Shown here in pieces: positions 23,357-32,670 of a stretch of 64,000 nucleotides of DNA. The translations under genes and the position numbers were made by a program. Positions within the stretch are counted from its first letter, which is position 1; every line of letters begins with the position of its first letter. The notes beneath the pieces were generated by a model. The model made no database searches and was not told the DNA's origin. It saw only the letters and a list, made by a program, of their open reading frames with translations. This DNA comes from DASXYG01 sp036502625 (lineage in GTDB: Bacteria; Actinomycetota; Actinomycetes; Streptosporangiales; Streptosporangiaceae): contig DASXYG010000140.1 of assembly GCA_036502625.1 (NCBI GenBank), positions 62,001-126,000 on the forward strand, read 5' to 3'.

Positions 23357-23834
23357 GCGCGAGCCACTCCGCCCAGGTCAGGTCGTGGCCGATGAGCCGC
23401 GGGCGGGCGAACGGCCACGCCTCGGCGATCCACCGGCGTACGAGCGCGTCCAACTCGCGTTCGAGCGGCGTGCCCACCCGGTCGTCCACCACCCACCAGG
23501 AGATCTCGGCATCCGCACCGGCCCGCTCCGGCGGGTCGATGTAGACGCACCCGAGCAGCGCCGTCTCCGCGTCGTCGAACAGCGCGTAGTTGAACGACTG
23601 GTGCGCGGCGATCTCCCTGGCGTGCCGCTCCAGGTCGGCGCGGTCCTCCTCGATCGTCATGGACGCCTTCGGCCACCCCCACGGCGGCCCGAAGATCGTC
23701 CACAGCCGCTCGCGCGAGCCCATCACGGCCGGGTAGTCCAGCTCGGTGTCCGCCCCGGTGATCGGCCGGAGGTGCCCGCCGCCGGGCACCTCCACTCGGA
23801 CGGGATGCACGAAGTCCTCGGGTAGCCACGCCAT
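23346..23834 (-). CDS. GNAT-family N-acetyltransferase
   Basis: A 162-residue single-domain acetyltransferase-like protein. LRPITGADTELDYPAVMGSRERLW, YALFDDAETALLGCVYIDPPERAGADAEISWWVVD and LDALVRRWIAEAWPFARPR correspond to the GNAT strands and acetyl-CoA region, though the classic R/Q-x-x-G-x-G/A loop is degenerate (VDDRVGTPL). Target unknown. Confidence 0.75.
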   Translation of the reverse strand: MAWLPEDFVHPVRVEVPGGGHLRPITGADTELDYPAVMGSRERLWTIFGPPWGWPKASMTIEEDRADLERHAREIAAHQSFNYALFDDAETALLGCVYIDPPERAGADAEISWWVVDDRVGTPLERELDALVRRWIAEAWPFARPRLIGHDLTWAEWLALSR

Positions 23835-23857
23835 CCCGGCAGGCTATGCGAGCCCCG

Positions 23858-25516
23858 TCACGGGGCGGTGAACAGCCCGTTCGCGTACTCCTCCGGCGCG
23901 CCCTCCGCGGCCTTGTAGTGCAGCTTCTTGCCGGTGGCGTTCAGCGGCAGCGCCTCGACGAACCGGTACGCGCGCGGCCTCTTGTACGCGCCGAGCATCG
24001 GATGGGCGCGGCAGTGCGCCTCGCAGTCGGCGGCGGTCAGCGACGGGTCGGCGGGCACGACGTACGCGACGACCAGCCGCCCCCACCGCTCGTCCGGCAC
24101 GCCGACGACCAGGGAGTCGGCCACCCCCACGTGGTCGTTGAGCGCCTCCTCGACCTGCGCCGGGTGCACGTTCTCGCCGCCGGTGACGATCATGTCGTCG
24201 CGGCGGCCGACGATCGTGACGTACTCGTCGGCGTCCCAGGTGGCCAGGTCGCCGGTGTAGAGCCAGCCGTCGTGGAACTTCCGTACGTTCGTCTCCGGCG
24301 CGTGCGTGTAGTGGTAGCCGGACTTCGGCGAGCGCACGATCACCTCGCCGATCTCCGCGCCGTCGCGCGCCACCGTCTCGTGCGGCTCGGCACGCCGGTC
24401 CTCCAGCACCCGCACCACCGCGACGTCGTCGTCGGTGCAGGCGCGCCCGGCGCTCCCGGCGTGCGCGGGCAGGTCGGCCGGGCGCAGGAACGTGTTCCAG
24501 AACGTCTCGGTGGTGCCGTAGCCGTTGAAGATCAGCGGCGTCAGGACGTCCTGGTAGCGCAGGCACGCCTCGCGGGTCAGCGGCGCGCCCATCGTGACGA
24601 TGCCGCGCAGGCTGGACAGGTCGCGCGGGCGCCTGAGCTGTGCGGACGTCAGCATCTCCAGGTTGGTCGGCGCGCCGATCAAGAACGTGATGCCGCGCCG
24701 CGCCACGTGGTCGAGCACGAGGTCGGCGTCGAACGCCCGTACGGGCACGACCTCGGCGCCGGCGTAGAACACCGGGTTGGGGCCGCCGGAGTACAGCCCG
24801 CCGCGGTGGAACCACGGCGTCATGTTCAGCGTGCGGTCCTCTGGCGACAGCGGGAAGTGCATGATCACGTCGTGCGCGCTCAGCACCTCGACCATGCTGT
24901 TCAGCCCGACGCCCTTCGGCATGCCGGTGGTGCCCGAGGTGTAGAGCCGCGTCGTCTCGCCGTACGCCGACCCCGCGGGCTCCGGCCGCGCCGCGCCGTC
25001 GGCGGCGAACAGGTCCGCGAACGCCACCGCGTCGGACCGCGCCAGGCCGCCGTCGCCCGGCTCGCCGACCGCGGCCACCACCTCGGGACGGTGCCCGGCC
25101 AGCTTGAGCGCGTCGCCCGCGTGACCGGCGAGCGAGGCGTCGTACACGAACACCTTCGGCGCGCTGTCGTCCAGGATGTAGGCGGTCTCGCCGGGCGCGA
25201 GCCGGAAGTTCACCGGCGCGCCGACCGCGCCGCACGCCTGCGCGGCCAGGTAGAGCAACGCGAACTCGGGGCTGTTGAAGAGCTGGTAGACCACGGTGTC
25301 GCCGGGGCGCACGCCGTACGCGGCGAGGCCGGCGGCGAGCCGGTCCACCTCGGCGCCCAGTTCGGCGTACGTCCACGACCTGCCGGTCTCCGGGTCGCTC
25401 ATGGCGGTGCGCCCGGCGTAGCGGTGGGTGTTGCGCCGGAACCCGGCCAGGTAGGTGAACTCGTGCTCCAGTACCGCCCGGAACGCTGATGCGTCGTAGT
25501 CCGTCGACGCGGTCAT
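23858..25516 (-). CDS. AMP-dependent acyl-CoA synthetase/ligase
   Basis: A 552-residue adenylate-forming enzyme that would activate a carboxylic acid as the acyl-AMP and then the CoA ester. The P-loop-like RLYTSGTTGMPKG, NGYGTTETFWNTF, YTGDLATWDADEYVTIVGRRDDMIVTGGENVHPAQVEE and the C-terminal lysine motif NATGKKLHYK are all intact. It is divergent from the LLM gene at 25600. With nearby dehydrogenases it forms an acyl-catabolic neighbourhood. Chain type cannot be read. Confidence 0.92.
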   Translation of the reverse strand: MTASTDYDASAFRAVLEHEFTYLAGFRRNTHRYAGRTAMSDPETGRSWTYAELGAEVDRLAAGLAAYGVRPGDTVVYQLFNSPEFALLYLAAQACGAVGAPVNFRLAPGETAYILDDSAPKVFVYDASLAGHAGDALKLAGHRPEVVAAVGEPGDGGLARSDAVAFADLFAADGAARPEPAGSAYGETTRLYTSGTTGMPKGVGLNSMVEVLSAHDVIMHFPLSPEDRTLNMTPWFHRGGLYSGGPNPVFYAGAEVVPVRAFDADLVLDHVARRGITFLIGAPTNLEMLTSAQLRRPRDLSSLRGIVTMGAPLTREACLRYQDVLTPLIFNGYGTTETFWNTFLRPADLPAHAGSAGRACTDDDVAVVRVLEDRRAEPHETVARDGAEIGEVIVRSPKSGYHYTHAPETNVRKFHDGWLYTGDLATWDADEYVTIVGRRDDMIVTGGENVHPAQVEEALNDHVGVADSLVVGVPDERWGRLVVAYVVPADPSLTAADCEAHCRAHPMLGAYKRPRAYRFVEALPLNATGKKLHYKAAEGAPEEYANGLFTAP

Positions 25517-25569
25517 GTGTCCCCTCCCTCTGCCCGTGACGCGGCCGCCAAGGGCGACCCGGTCATTAA

Positions 25570-25590
25570 GTTTGATACGCGAAATGAAAC
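25570..25590. promoter_or_regulatory. operator-like inverted repeat between ligase and LLM genes
   Basis: GTTTGAT (25570-25576) and ATGAAAC (25584-25590) form a 6-of-7 inverted repeat with a 7-base spacer, in the 83-bp divergent promoter region. It is AT-rich against its surroundings and lies 9 bases before the LLM GTG. A TetR- or GntR-type site is likely; the regulator is not adjacent. Confidence 0.5.
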
Positions 25591-25599
25591 GATAGACCG

Positions 25600-26517
25600 G
25601 TGCGCGCTCCGAGCCCCCAATGGGGCGTTTACCTGCCCACCCTCGACTCGTACCGGCAGGGCACGCCGCCCGCGCTGGACGGCGCCCGCCGCGCGGAGGC
25701 GCTGGGCTTCGACACCCTGTGGATCGGCGATCACCTGGTGTTCCATCCGCCGCTGCTAGAGTCGGTGTGCGTGCTGGCCGCCGCGGCCGCGGTGACCACC
25801 CGCATCAGGCTAGGCGTCGGGGTCCTGATGCTGCCACTGCGAAATGTCGTGTGGACGGCGAAGCAGCTCATGACCGTGGACGCGCTGGCGCCCGGACGGC
25901 TCACGCTCGGCGTCGGCGTCGGCGGCGAGAACCCGGACGAGTACGCCGCCGCCGGGGTGCCGCACGGCGAGCGCGGACGGCGGCTCGACGAGGCGCTCGC
26001 GGTCCTCCCCGACCTGCTCACCGGCAAGCCCGTCGACCATCCGGGCCCGCTGCTCCCCGTCCACAGCCCGCCGCTTGAGCCCGCGCTCGCGGCGCCGCCG
26101 CCACTGCTCGTCGGCGGGCGCAGCGACGCCGCGATGGAGCGTGCCGCGCGGTACGGCGACGGCTGGCTGGCCATGTGGCACCGGCCGGACACGGTCGCGG
26201 CGCGGCGGGAGCGGCTCGCCGTACGCGCCGCCGAGCTCGGCCGTCCGGCGCCGTCGACCACGATGCTGGTGTTCGTGAACGTCGACGACGACGAGGAGGC
26301 CGCGCGCCGGGAGGCCGCCGAGCTGCTGTGGGGCCAGTACCGCCTGCCGTTCGCGCGGGTCGAGCGGTACACCGCGGCCGGCCCGGCGGAGCGGGTCGCC
26401 GAGCGGCTGGCCGCGTACCGGGACGCCGGGGTGGACGCGTTCGCGCTGCACCCGGCCGCGCGGGACGCGGTCGGCCAGTACGACCGGTACGCCCGGGTGC
26501 GCGACCTGCTGGGCTGA
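25600..26517 (+). CDS. LLM-class F420-dependent oxidoreductase
   Basis: A 305-residue luciferase-like TIM-barrel enzyme. RRAEALGFDTLWIGDHLVF, TTRIRLGVGVLMLPLRNVVWTAKQLMTVDALAPGRLTLGVGVGGE and PPLLVGGRSDAAMERAARYGDGWL are the standard F420-type motifs. The GTG at 25600 lacks an obvious ribosome-binding site and the mRNA may be nearly leaderless. Likely role: redox step in the acyl-catabolic group around it. Confidence 0.9.
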   Translation: MRAPSPQWGVYLPTLDSYRQGTPPALDGARRAEALGFDTLWIGDHLVFHPPLLESVCVLAAAAAVTTRIRLGVGVLMLPLRNVVWTAKQLMTVDALAPGRLTLGVGVGGENPDEYAAAGVPHGERGRRLDEALAVLPDLLTGKPVDHPGPLLPVHSPPLEPALAAPPPLLVGGRSDAAMERAARYGDGWLAMWHRPDTVAARRERLAVRAAELGRPAPSTTMLVFVNVDDDEEAARREAAELLWGQYRLPFARVERYTAAGPAERVAERLAAYRDAGVDAFALHPAARDAVGQYDRYARVRDLLG

Positions 26518-26523
26518 CGCGGC

Positions 26524-27294
26524 TCAGCCGGGACCGGGGTTGCGCCGCCACATGCGGTCGACGTCGTCGCCGCTGGTGTAGGCGGTCAGCGCGCCCGCGC
26601 CGTCCACGGTGACGTCCTCGCCGGTGACGTACCGCCCGGCGTCGGACAGCAGGAACTCGATCACCGGCGCGATCTCCTCCGGCTGACCGGCGCGCCGCAG
26701 CGGCAGCCCGTGCTCGATGGCCGCGCGCACGTGCGGGCGCGACATCAGCGGCGCGGCCATCGGGGTGTCCATGTAGCCGGGCGACACCGCGTTGGCGCGC
26801 ACCCCGCGCGGCCCGTACTCCAGGGCGATCGCCCGCGCGAGCGAGGCGACGCCGGCCTTGGACACGGCGTACGCCGCGCCCCCAGGCTGTGGATGGCGGC
26901 TCGCGACCGAGGCCACCAGCGCGATCGCGCCGCGCGCGGCGATCAGGTGCGGCAGGGCGGCGCGCACCACGTGGAACGCGCCCGTCACGTTGACGTCCAG
27001 GTGGGTGGCCCACGCGTCGTCGCTGAGCAGGTGCAGCGGCGTCAGGTCGTTGTGGAAGACCCCGGCGCAGCCCGCCACGGCGTCGAGCCCGCCCAGCTCG
27101 GCGGCCACCCGCGCCACGGCGTCCTCGACGGCGCGCGGGTCCCGTACGTCGGCCGCCAGGGTGAGCGCCGCGCCCTCGGCGGCGTCGGCGGACCGGTCGA
27201 GCCCGGCCACCGTCCAGCCGCGATCGGCCATGTACGCGGCCACCGCGCGCCCGAGCCCCGACGCGGCCCCGGTGACCAGCGCGACCCGCGTCAT
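26524..27294 (-). CDS. short-chain dehydrogenase/reductase
   Basis: A 256-residue SDR. TGAASGLG at 8-15, Ser129 region (ALVASVASRH), Tyr142-x3-Lys146 (AYAVSKAG) and SPGYMDTPM are present. The canonical NNAG is CAGV here (AGCAGVFHND), a common variant. The ATG at 27294 overlaps the acyl-CoA dehydrogenase stop (ATGA), so it probably acts on the hydroxyacyl or keto product in the same pathway. Confidence 0.88.
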   Translation of the reverse strand: MTRVALVTGAASGLGRAVAAYMADRGWTVAGLDRSADAAEGAALTLAADVRDPRAVEDAVARVAAELGGLDAVAGCAGVFHNDLTPLHLLSDDAWATHLDVNVTGAFHVVRAALPHLIAARGAIALVASVASRHPQPGGAAYAVSKAGVASLARAIALEYGPRGVRANAVSPGYMDTPMAAPLMSRPHVRAAIEHGLPLRRAGQPEEIAPVIEFLLSDAGRYVTGEDVTVDGAGALTAYTSGDDVDRMWRRNPGPG

Positions 27295-28427
27295 CGGGCG
27301 GCCCCGTCGGCCCCGGCGGCGTCGGCGAGCACCTGTCTGGCCACCACGAGCTGCTGGATCTCCTGGGTGCCCTCCTCGAACCAGAAGCCGCGGGCGTCGC
27401 GGTAGATCCGTTCGATCGGGGCGTCCGTGCTGTAGCCGAACCCGCCGTGGACGCGCAGCGCCAGGTCGGTGACGCGGCCGATCATGTTCAGGCAGAACAG
27501 CTTCGCGGTGGACGCGGCGGCGGTGATGTCGCCGCCCGCGTCGTGCAGCTCGGCGGCGCGGCGTACGAGCCCGCGGCCGGCGTCGATGTCCGCGCGCATG
27601 TCGGCGAGGTGCGCCTGGATCGCCTGCCGGTCGGCGATGGGCCGCCCGAACGTGGCGCGGCGCAGCGCGAACCGCGCGGCCTCGTCCAGCGCCCGCTCGC
27701 CGAGCCCGACCATGCACGCGGACAGCGAGACGCGGCTGTAGTCGAGGAAGAACAGGCCGACGTCCAGGCCCGCGCCCACCGGGCCGAGCCGGTGCGCGTC
27801 GGCGACCCGCATGCCGTCGTACCGCAGCCAGGCGTGCCCGGTGCCGTGCAGGCCCATCGTGCGCTGGGTCGCGTCGATGCCGAAGCCGGGTGTGCCGCGC
27901 GGGATGAGGAACGCGGTCAGCGAGTCCTTCGCGGCGCGGTCGTCGGTCGCGGCGACGAGCAGGAAGTGGCCGGCGCGGTCGGCGAACGTGATCAGATGCT
28001 TCTCGCCCGTCAGCACCCATTCGTCGCCGTCGCGTACGGCGCGGGACCGCAGGTCGCGGCCGGTGCCGCCGGTCGCCTCGGTCAGGCAGAACGCCACCAC
28101 CTCCGCGCCGGTCGCGATGCCGGGGACGAGCGCGCGCTGCCGCTCGTCGCCGTAGTGCGCGATCGGCCGCCAGATGCCGTTGGACAGGTGCACCAGCATC
28201 CGCCCGGCGCCCGGCCCCATCGCCGCCGCCTCCAGGTAGGGAACCAGCTCCACCGTCGACAGCCCGCGCCCGCCGTGCTCGGGCGGCACGGTCAGCCCGT
28301 ACGCGCCGAGCCGCGCCGCGCCGTCGAGGACCGCGCGGGGCAGCCGGTCCGTACGCTCGATCTCCGCGGCGGCGGCCTCCACCTCACCGGTGAAGAACGC
28401 GCGGAATTCGCTGACGCCACTGGCCAC
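27291..28427 (-). CDS. acyl-CoA dehydrogenase
   Basis: A 378-residue FAD flavoprotein introducing an alpha-beta double bond in acyl-CoA. VPPEHGGRGLSTVELVPYLEA, FCLTEATGGTGRDLRSRAV, TGEKHLITFADRAGHFLLVA and the C-terminal IYRDARGFWFEEGTQEIQQLVVAR with the catalytic-base region are intact. It is translationally coupled to the SDR downstream and 15 bases downstream of the zinc alcohol dehydrogenase, so the three likely form an operon starting near 29465. Confidence 0.92.
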   Translation of the reverse strand: MASGVSEFRAFFTGEVEAAAAEIERTDRLPRAVLDGAARLGAYGLTVPPEHGGRGLSTVELVPYLEAAAMGPGAGRMLVHLSNGIWRPIAHYGDERQRALVPGIATGAEVVAFCLTEATGGTGRDLRSRAVRDGDEWVLTGEKHLITFADRAGHFLLVAATDDRAAKDSLTAFLIPRGTPGFGIDATQRTMGLHGTGHAWLRYDGMRVADAHRLGPVGAGLDVGLFFLDYSRVSLSACMVGLGERALDEAARFALRRATFGRPIADRQAIQAHLADMRADIDAGRGLVRRAAELHDAGGDITAAASTAKLFCLNMIGRVTDLALRVHGGFGYSTDAPIERIYRDARGFWFEEGTQEIQQLVVARQVLADAAGADGAAR

Positions 28428-28442
28428 GCGGGCCCCCTCTCG

Positions 28443-29465
28443 TCACGGTTCGACGACGACCCGGACCAGGCCGTCGGGGCGGCGGGCGAGCAGGTCGAAC
28501 GCCTCCGCCGCGCGGTCGAGCGGCAGCCGGTGGCTGACCAGCCCTGATACGTCGAGGTGCCCGTCGCGGACCAGCCCGGCCACCCGGCGCAGGTCGTCGA
28601 TGGTCGAGGTGTACGTGCCGGAGACGGTGACCTCGCGGGTGACGAACGGCAGCAGCCGCCCGAGCCCGAGATCGCCCGGCGCCACCGACCCGGCCACCAG
28701 CCGTCCGCCCGGCCGCAGCACCTTGACCGCCTCGGACGGCGTGTCCGGCGACCCGGTGAAGTCGATCACCGCGTCCGCGGACCCGACGGCCGCGCGTACG
28801 TCGCGCGCGGTGGCGCCCGCGAACGCGGAGACGCCGAGCGCGCCGACCCGCCGCGCGGTGGCCGCGCCGCGCACGACGGCGGCCAGCCGTACGCCCGGGT
28901 CGAGCGCGCGGGCCAGCATCAGGACGGCGGTGCCGACGCCGCCCGCGCCGTACACGCACAGCAGCCCGCCGCGGGGCACGTCCGCGGTGGTCAGCGCGTG
29001 GTGCGCGGTGGCCACGGCGTCCGGCAGCACCGCGGCGGCCACCGGGTCGATGCCGGTCGCGGGCACGAGCCGGTCGACCGGCCACAGCAGTTCGTCGGCG
29101 AGCCCGCCCGGCTCGTGGATGCCCAGGATGGGCGCCGTGGGGCACAGTTGCTCGCGCCCGGACGCGCACGCCTCGCAGGTGCCGCACGGGATGATCAGGT
29201 GCGGCATGACCAGGTCGCCCACCGCGACGCCGGCCCGTACGGCGTCGGCCGGGGCGATCTCCGCGACGGTGCCCGCGACCTCGTGCCCCGGCACCACCGG
29301 GTACGCCACGCCGGGCGGCAGCGCCATGCCGTTGAGGTAGTGCGCGTCGGTGCCGCACACCCCGCAGGCGCGCACCCGGACGCGCGCCCAGCCGGGGCGC
29401 GGAGCCGGCGGCCCGGTCGTCCGCAGGCGCACCGAACCGGGCCCGGTGATCGTCATCTGCCGCAC
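28443..29465 (-). CDS. zinc-dependent alcohol dehydrogenase (MDR family)
   Basis: A 340-residue medium-chain dehydrogenase. The catalytic zinc region GVCGTDAHYLNG and PGHEVAGTV, the structural zinc cysteines in CGTCEACASGREQLC, and the nucleotide loop GAGGVGTAVLML are complete. The start may be the GTG at 29465 or the in-frame ATG at 29456; neither has a clear ribosome-binding site. It leads the operon with the acyl-CoA dehydrogenase and SDR and is divergent from the ketosynthase. Confidence 0.9.
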   Translation of the reverse strand: MRQMTITGPGSVRLRTTGPPAPRPGWARVRVRACGVCGTDAHYLNGMALPPGVAYPVVPGHEVAGTVAEIAPADAVRAGVAVGDLVMPHLIIPCGTCEACASGREQLCPTAPILGIHEPGGLADELLWPVDRLVPATGIDPVAAAVLPDAVATAHHALTTADVPRGGLLCVYGAGGVGTAVLMLARALDPGVRLAAVVRGAATARRVGALGVSAFAGATARDVRAAVGSADAVIDFTGSPDTPSEAVKVLRPGGRLVAGSVAPGDLGLGRLLPFVTREVTVSGTYTSTIDDLRRVAGLVRDGHLDVSGLVSHRLPLDRAAEAFDLLARRPDGLVRVVVEP

Positions 29466-29578
29466 AGCACGCCACGCTATCCCCGCACCCGAACCCGCTG
29501 ACAGGGCGCCCGCCGCCGGCCTTTAGTTTGCTTGGGCGTAACGTACTGCCGACTGTGTCCAGCGGAGAGGAGCAGGAC

Positions 29579-30811
29579 GTGACAGATCCGGTGGTGGTGA
29601 CCGGCCTCGGCGCGGTCACCCCGGTCGGCAACGACGCGGCCGCCACCTGGGACGCGCTCACCTCGGGCCGGTCCGGCATCGGGCCGATCACCAGGTTCGA
29701 CGCCTCAGAGGACCGGGTGCGCATCGCCGGAGAGGTCACCGGGTTCGACCCGCGCGACCTGCTCGACACCAAGCGCGTACGGCGTTCGGCGCGGTTCTCC
29801 CAGTTCGCCGTGGCCGCCGCGCGGGAGGCCGTACGGGACGCCGGGCTCGCCGTCGCGGACGCCGCGTCCCGGGTCGGCGTGGTCATGAACACCGCGGTCG
29901 TGGGCTTCCCGGAGATCCAGGACGGCGTGGAGACGCTGCGCGAACGCGGCCCGGGACGGGTGAGCCCGTACTTCGTGTCCTCGGTGATCCCGAACATGCC
30001 GGCCTGCGAGGTGGCCATGGACCTCGGCGCGCACGGCCCCGTCACGGCCGGGTCGCTGGCCTGCGCGAGCGGCGTGTACGCGCTGCTCGACGCCCGCCGG
30101 CTGATCCTCTGCGGCGAGGCCGACGTGGTGATCGCCGGCGGTACGGACGCGGGCATCACGCCGGCCATGTTCGCCGGGCTGACCAACATGGGCGCGCTGT
30201 CCCGCCGCAACGACGAGCCCGAGCGGGCCAGCCGCCCGTTCGACGCCGGCCGCGACGGGTTCGTGTTCGGCGAGGGCGCCGCCGTGGTCGTCCTCGAATC
30301 CGCGGCGCACGCGCGGGCACGCGGCGCCACGCCGTACGCCGAGCTCGCCGGCGGCGCCCTGACCAGCGACGCCTTCCACGTCAGCGCCCCCGACCCGGCG
30401 GGCACATACGCGACCGAGGCCATCAGGCAGGCCCTCGACCGCACCGGCACGGCGCCCGCGGACGTCGACTACATCTGCGCGCACGGCACGTCCACCAAGA
30501 TCAACGACGTTACGGAGACCCGCTCGATCCGCGACGCCCTCGGCCCGCACGCCGACCACGTGGCCGTCAGCTCCCCGAAGTCCATGACCGGCCACCTGAT
30601 CGGCGCCGCCGGCTCCCTGTCCGCCCTGGTCTGCGCCCTGGCCATCCGCGACGGCCTGGTCCCCCCGACGATCAACCAGGACACCCCCGACCCCGAATGC
30701 GACCTCGACTACGTCCCGAACAAGGCCCGCCCCATGCCCGTCCGCACCGCATTGGTCAACGCCTTCGGCTTCGGCGGCCAGAACTGCGTCGCCGTCCTCC
30801 GCGAACCCTGA
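29579..30811 (+). CDS. beta-ketoacyl-ACP synthase, KAS II/FabF type
   Basis: A 410-residue thiolase-fold condensing enzyme. The catalytic triad is intact: Cys162 (GSLACASGVYALL), His302 (CAHGTSTK) and His339 (MTGHLIGAAG), with Lys334. The GTG at 29579 follows GGAGAGGAG. No acyl carrier protein gene is next to it, so it works with a carrier encoded elsewhere or belongs to a specialised acyl pathway rather than core fatty acid synthesis. Confidence 0.92.
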   Translation: MTDPVVVTGLGAVTPVGNDAAATWDALTSGRSGIGPITRFDASEDRVRIAGEVTGFDPRDLLDTKRVRRSARFSQFAVAAAREAVRDAGLAVADAASRVGVVMNTAVVGFPEIQDGVETLRERGPGRVSPYFVSSVIPNMPACEVAMDLGAHGPVTAGSLACASGVYALLDARRLILCGEADVVIAGGTDAGITPAMFAGLTNMGALSRRNDEPERASRPFDAGRDGFVFGEGAAVVVLESAAHARARGATPYAELAGGALTSDAFHVSAPDPAGTYATEAIRQALDRTGTAPADVDYICAHGTSTKINDVTETRSIRDALGPHADHVAVSSPKSMTGHLIGAAGSLSALVCALAIRDGLVPPTINQDTPDPECDLDYVPNKARPMPVRTALVNAFGFGGQNCVAVLREP

Positions 30812-30834
30812 CCCCGGACCCCAGGTACGGACCG

Positions 30835-31611
30835 TCACATGCGCGGGCCGAGGAAGCAGCCGCCTGTGGCGTCGAGGATCTGGCCGGTTACCCAGCGGGC
30901 GTCCTCGGAGGCCAGGAAGGCGACCACGTCGGCGACGTCCTCCGGCTGGCCGATGCGGCCGATGGCCTGGCTGGACGTGGCCATCATCTGGGCCATCTCC
31001 GGGTTGTCGCGCATCCACGGGTTCATGTCGGTCTCGGTGGGGCCCGCGGCCACCGTGTTCACCGTGATGCCGCGGTCGCCGACGGAGTTGGCCAGCGTAC
31101 GGCCCATCGTGTCCACCGCGGCCTTGCTCATCGCGTACACGATCTCCGGCAGCGCCACGCGGGTGGCCGCCGAGGAGAGCGCGATGATCCGGCCGTTGTC
31201 GCGGAGCATCGGCAGCGCGCGGCGCACGATGAACAGCGGCGCGCGGACGTTGATCGCGAACATCCGGTCGAAGTCCGCCGGCGTCGCCTGCTCGATCGCG
31301 CCGCCGCCGTTGATCGCCGCGTTGTTCACCACGATGTCCAGCGCCGCGGCCCCGGTGTGCTCGCGCAGCCCGAGCTCAAGCCCGGTGAACAGCGCGTCCA
31401 CGTCGCCGTCGACGCCGAGCCCGGCGCGTACGGCGAACGCGCGGCCGCCGGCGTCCGCGATCTCGGTCACCGTCTGCTTCGCCGCGGCCTCGTTGCTGCC
31501 GTAGTGCACGGCGACGAGCGCGCCGTCGGCGGCCAGCCGCTTCGCGATGGCCCGCCCGATGCCCCGCGAGGCCCCGGTCACCAGTGCCGTCTTGCCGTCC
31601 AGACCGTTCAT
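30835..31611 (-). CDS. short-chain dehydrogenase/reductase, FabG-like
   Basis: A 258-residue SDR. TGASRGIG at 12-19, NNAA at 96-99, Ser146, Tyr159-x3-Lys163 and the C-terminal VTGQILDATGGCFLGPRM. The ATG at 31611 follows GGGAG. It converges on the ketosynthase with 23 bases between stops, which brings a ketoreductase-like gene beside a ketosynthase. It could act on its product but lies on the other strand. Confidence 0.9.
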   Translation of the reverse strand: MNGLDGKTALVTGASRGIGRAIAKRLAADGALVAVHYGSNEAAAKQTVTEIADAGGRAFAVRAGLGVDGDVDALFTGLELGLREHTGAAALDIVVNNAAINGGGAIEQATPADFDRMFAINVRAPLFIVRRALPMLRDNGRIIALSSAATRVALPEIVYAMSKAAVDTMGRTLANSVGDRGITVNTVAAGPTETDMNPWMRDNPEMAQMMATSSQAIGRIGQPEDVADVVAFLASEDARWVTGQILDATGGCFLGPRM

Positions 31612-31721
31612 GTCGTACTCCCGTCGATCGCCGTTGCGGTACGCACAGCCTCCGCGGCGGCGCTGACGGGACATCGACGAACGGCTGACCGGAGCGGACG
31701 GCGGGCGTCAGCGGTGACGGG

Positions 31722-32543
31722 TCAGGGCTTGCGGGCGACGCCGCCGAACGACGTGGTGTGCGCCGCGCCGACCTCGTGGACGGGCCGCCACTCGGTGGCG
31801 TACACCAGGCCCGGCTCGACCGGTTCGAGGCCGTCGAAGTACGCGACGATCTGGTCGACCGGACGGTAGAAGTACGGGGTGGCGCCGGTCTCGGCGTAGC
31901 GGCGGGCGGCCTCGGTCGCCTCGGGGTCGGTGTCGGCCTCGTCGAACACGACCAGGTAGCCGCCGGACGGCAGGGCGGCGACCAGCTCGCGGGCCAGCGC
32001 CCACGGGTCGTCCGCCTCCGGCACGAGGCCGAGGATCCCCGAGAGGATCAGGCCGACCGGCTGGGTGAAGTCGAGCAGCTCGCGCGCCTCGTCGAGGATG
32101 GCGCGCGGACGCCGGATGTCGGCGTGGATGTACCGGGTCGCGCCGTGCGGGCCGCTGGTCAGCAGGGCGCGGGCGTGCGCGAGCACCAGGGGGTCGTTGT
32201 CGACGTACACGATCCGGCACTCGGGGACGAGGCGCTGGGCGATCTCGTGGGTGTTGTCCACGGTCGGCAGGCCGGTGCCGATGTCGAGGAACTGGCGGAT
32301 GCCGGCCTCGGCGACCAGGTAGCGCACCGCGCGGCCGAGCGCGGCGCGCGCGGCCCTGGCGTGCACCTCGATCGGCGGGTAGATCTTCTTGAACTCCTCG
32401 CCGGCGACGCGGTCGACCTCGTAGTTGTCCTTGCCGCCCAGCCAGTAGTTCCACACGCGCGCGGCGTGCGGCACGGTCGTGTCGATCACCACGGGCGCCG
32501 CGGGGCCGTCGTCGTCCGGCCGCGCGGAATCCTGCTCGGCCAT
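31722..32543 (-). CDS. SAM-dependent methyltransferase, SAV2177/DUF574 type
   Basis: A 273-residue paralogue of the protein at 22490. PHAARVWNYWLGGKDNYEVDRVAGEEF, FLDIGTGLPTVDNTHEIAQ, IVYVDNDPLVLAHARALL and PVGLILSGILGLVPEADDP are conserved. I use the ATG at 32543, which has GGAG about 8 bases upstream; an upstream ATG at 32570 is possible. Function unknown for most members. Confidence 0.88.
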   Translation of the reverse strand: MAEQDSARPDDDGPAAPVVIDTTVPHAARVWNYWLGGKDNYEVDRVAGEEFKKIYPPIEVHARAARAALGRAVRYLVAEAGIRQFLDIGTGLPTVDNTHEIAQRLVPECRIVYVDNDPLVLAHARALLTSGPHGATRYIHADIRRPRAILDEARELLDFTQPVGLILSGILGLVPEADDPWALARELVAALPSGGYLVVFDEADTDPEATEAARRYAETGATPYFYRPVDQIVAYFDGLEPVEPGLVYATEWRPVHEVGAAHTTSFGGVARKP

Positions 32544-32670
32544 AGCCGCTCCAATCCCTCGCTGAAACATCCGAATCTTATTCGTAAACGGGCCGCGATG
32601 AGTTCCGTACGGCCCAGTGGTCTGACCGTCCGGAGGCGGACGCCTTCAAGATCCGGTTGTGGAGGTTCCC

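Noticed and set aside
29521..29578. Defined sigma-70 promoter for the ketosynthase
   Set aside because: A TAACGT-like -10 can be read, but no matching -35 stands out, so it is not listed as a feature.
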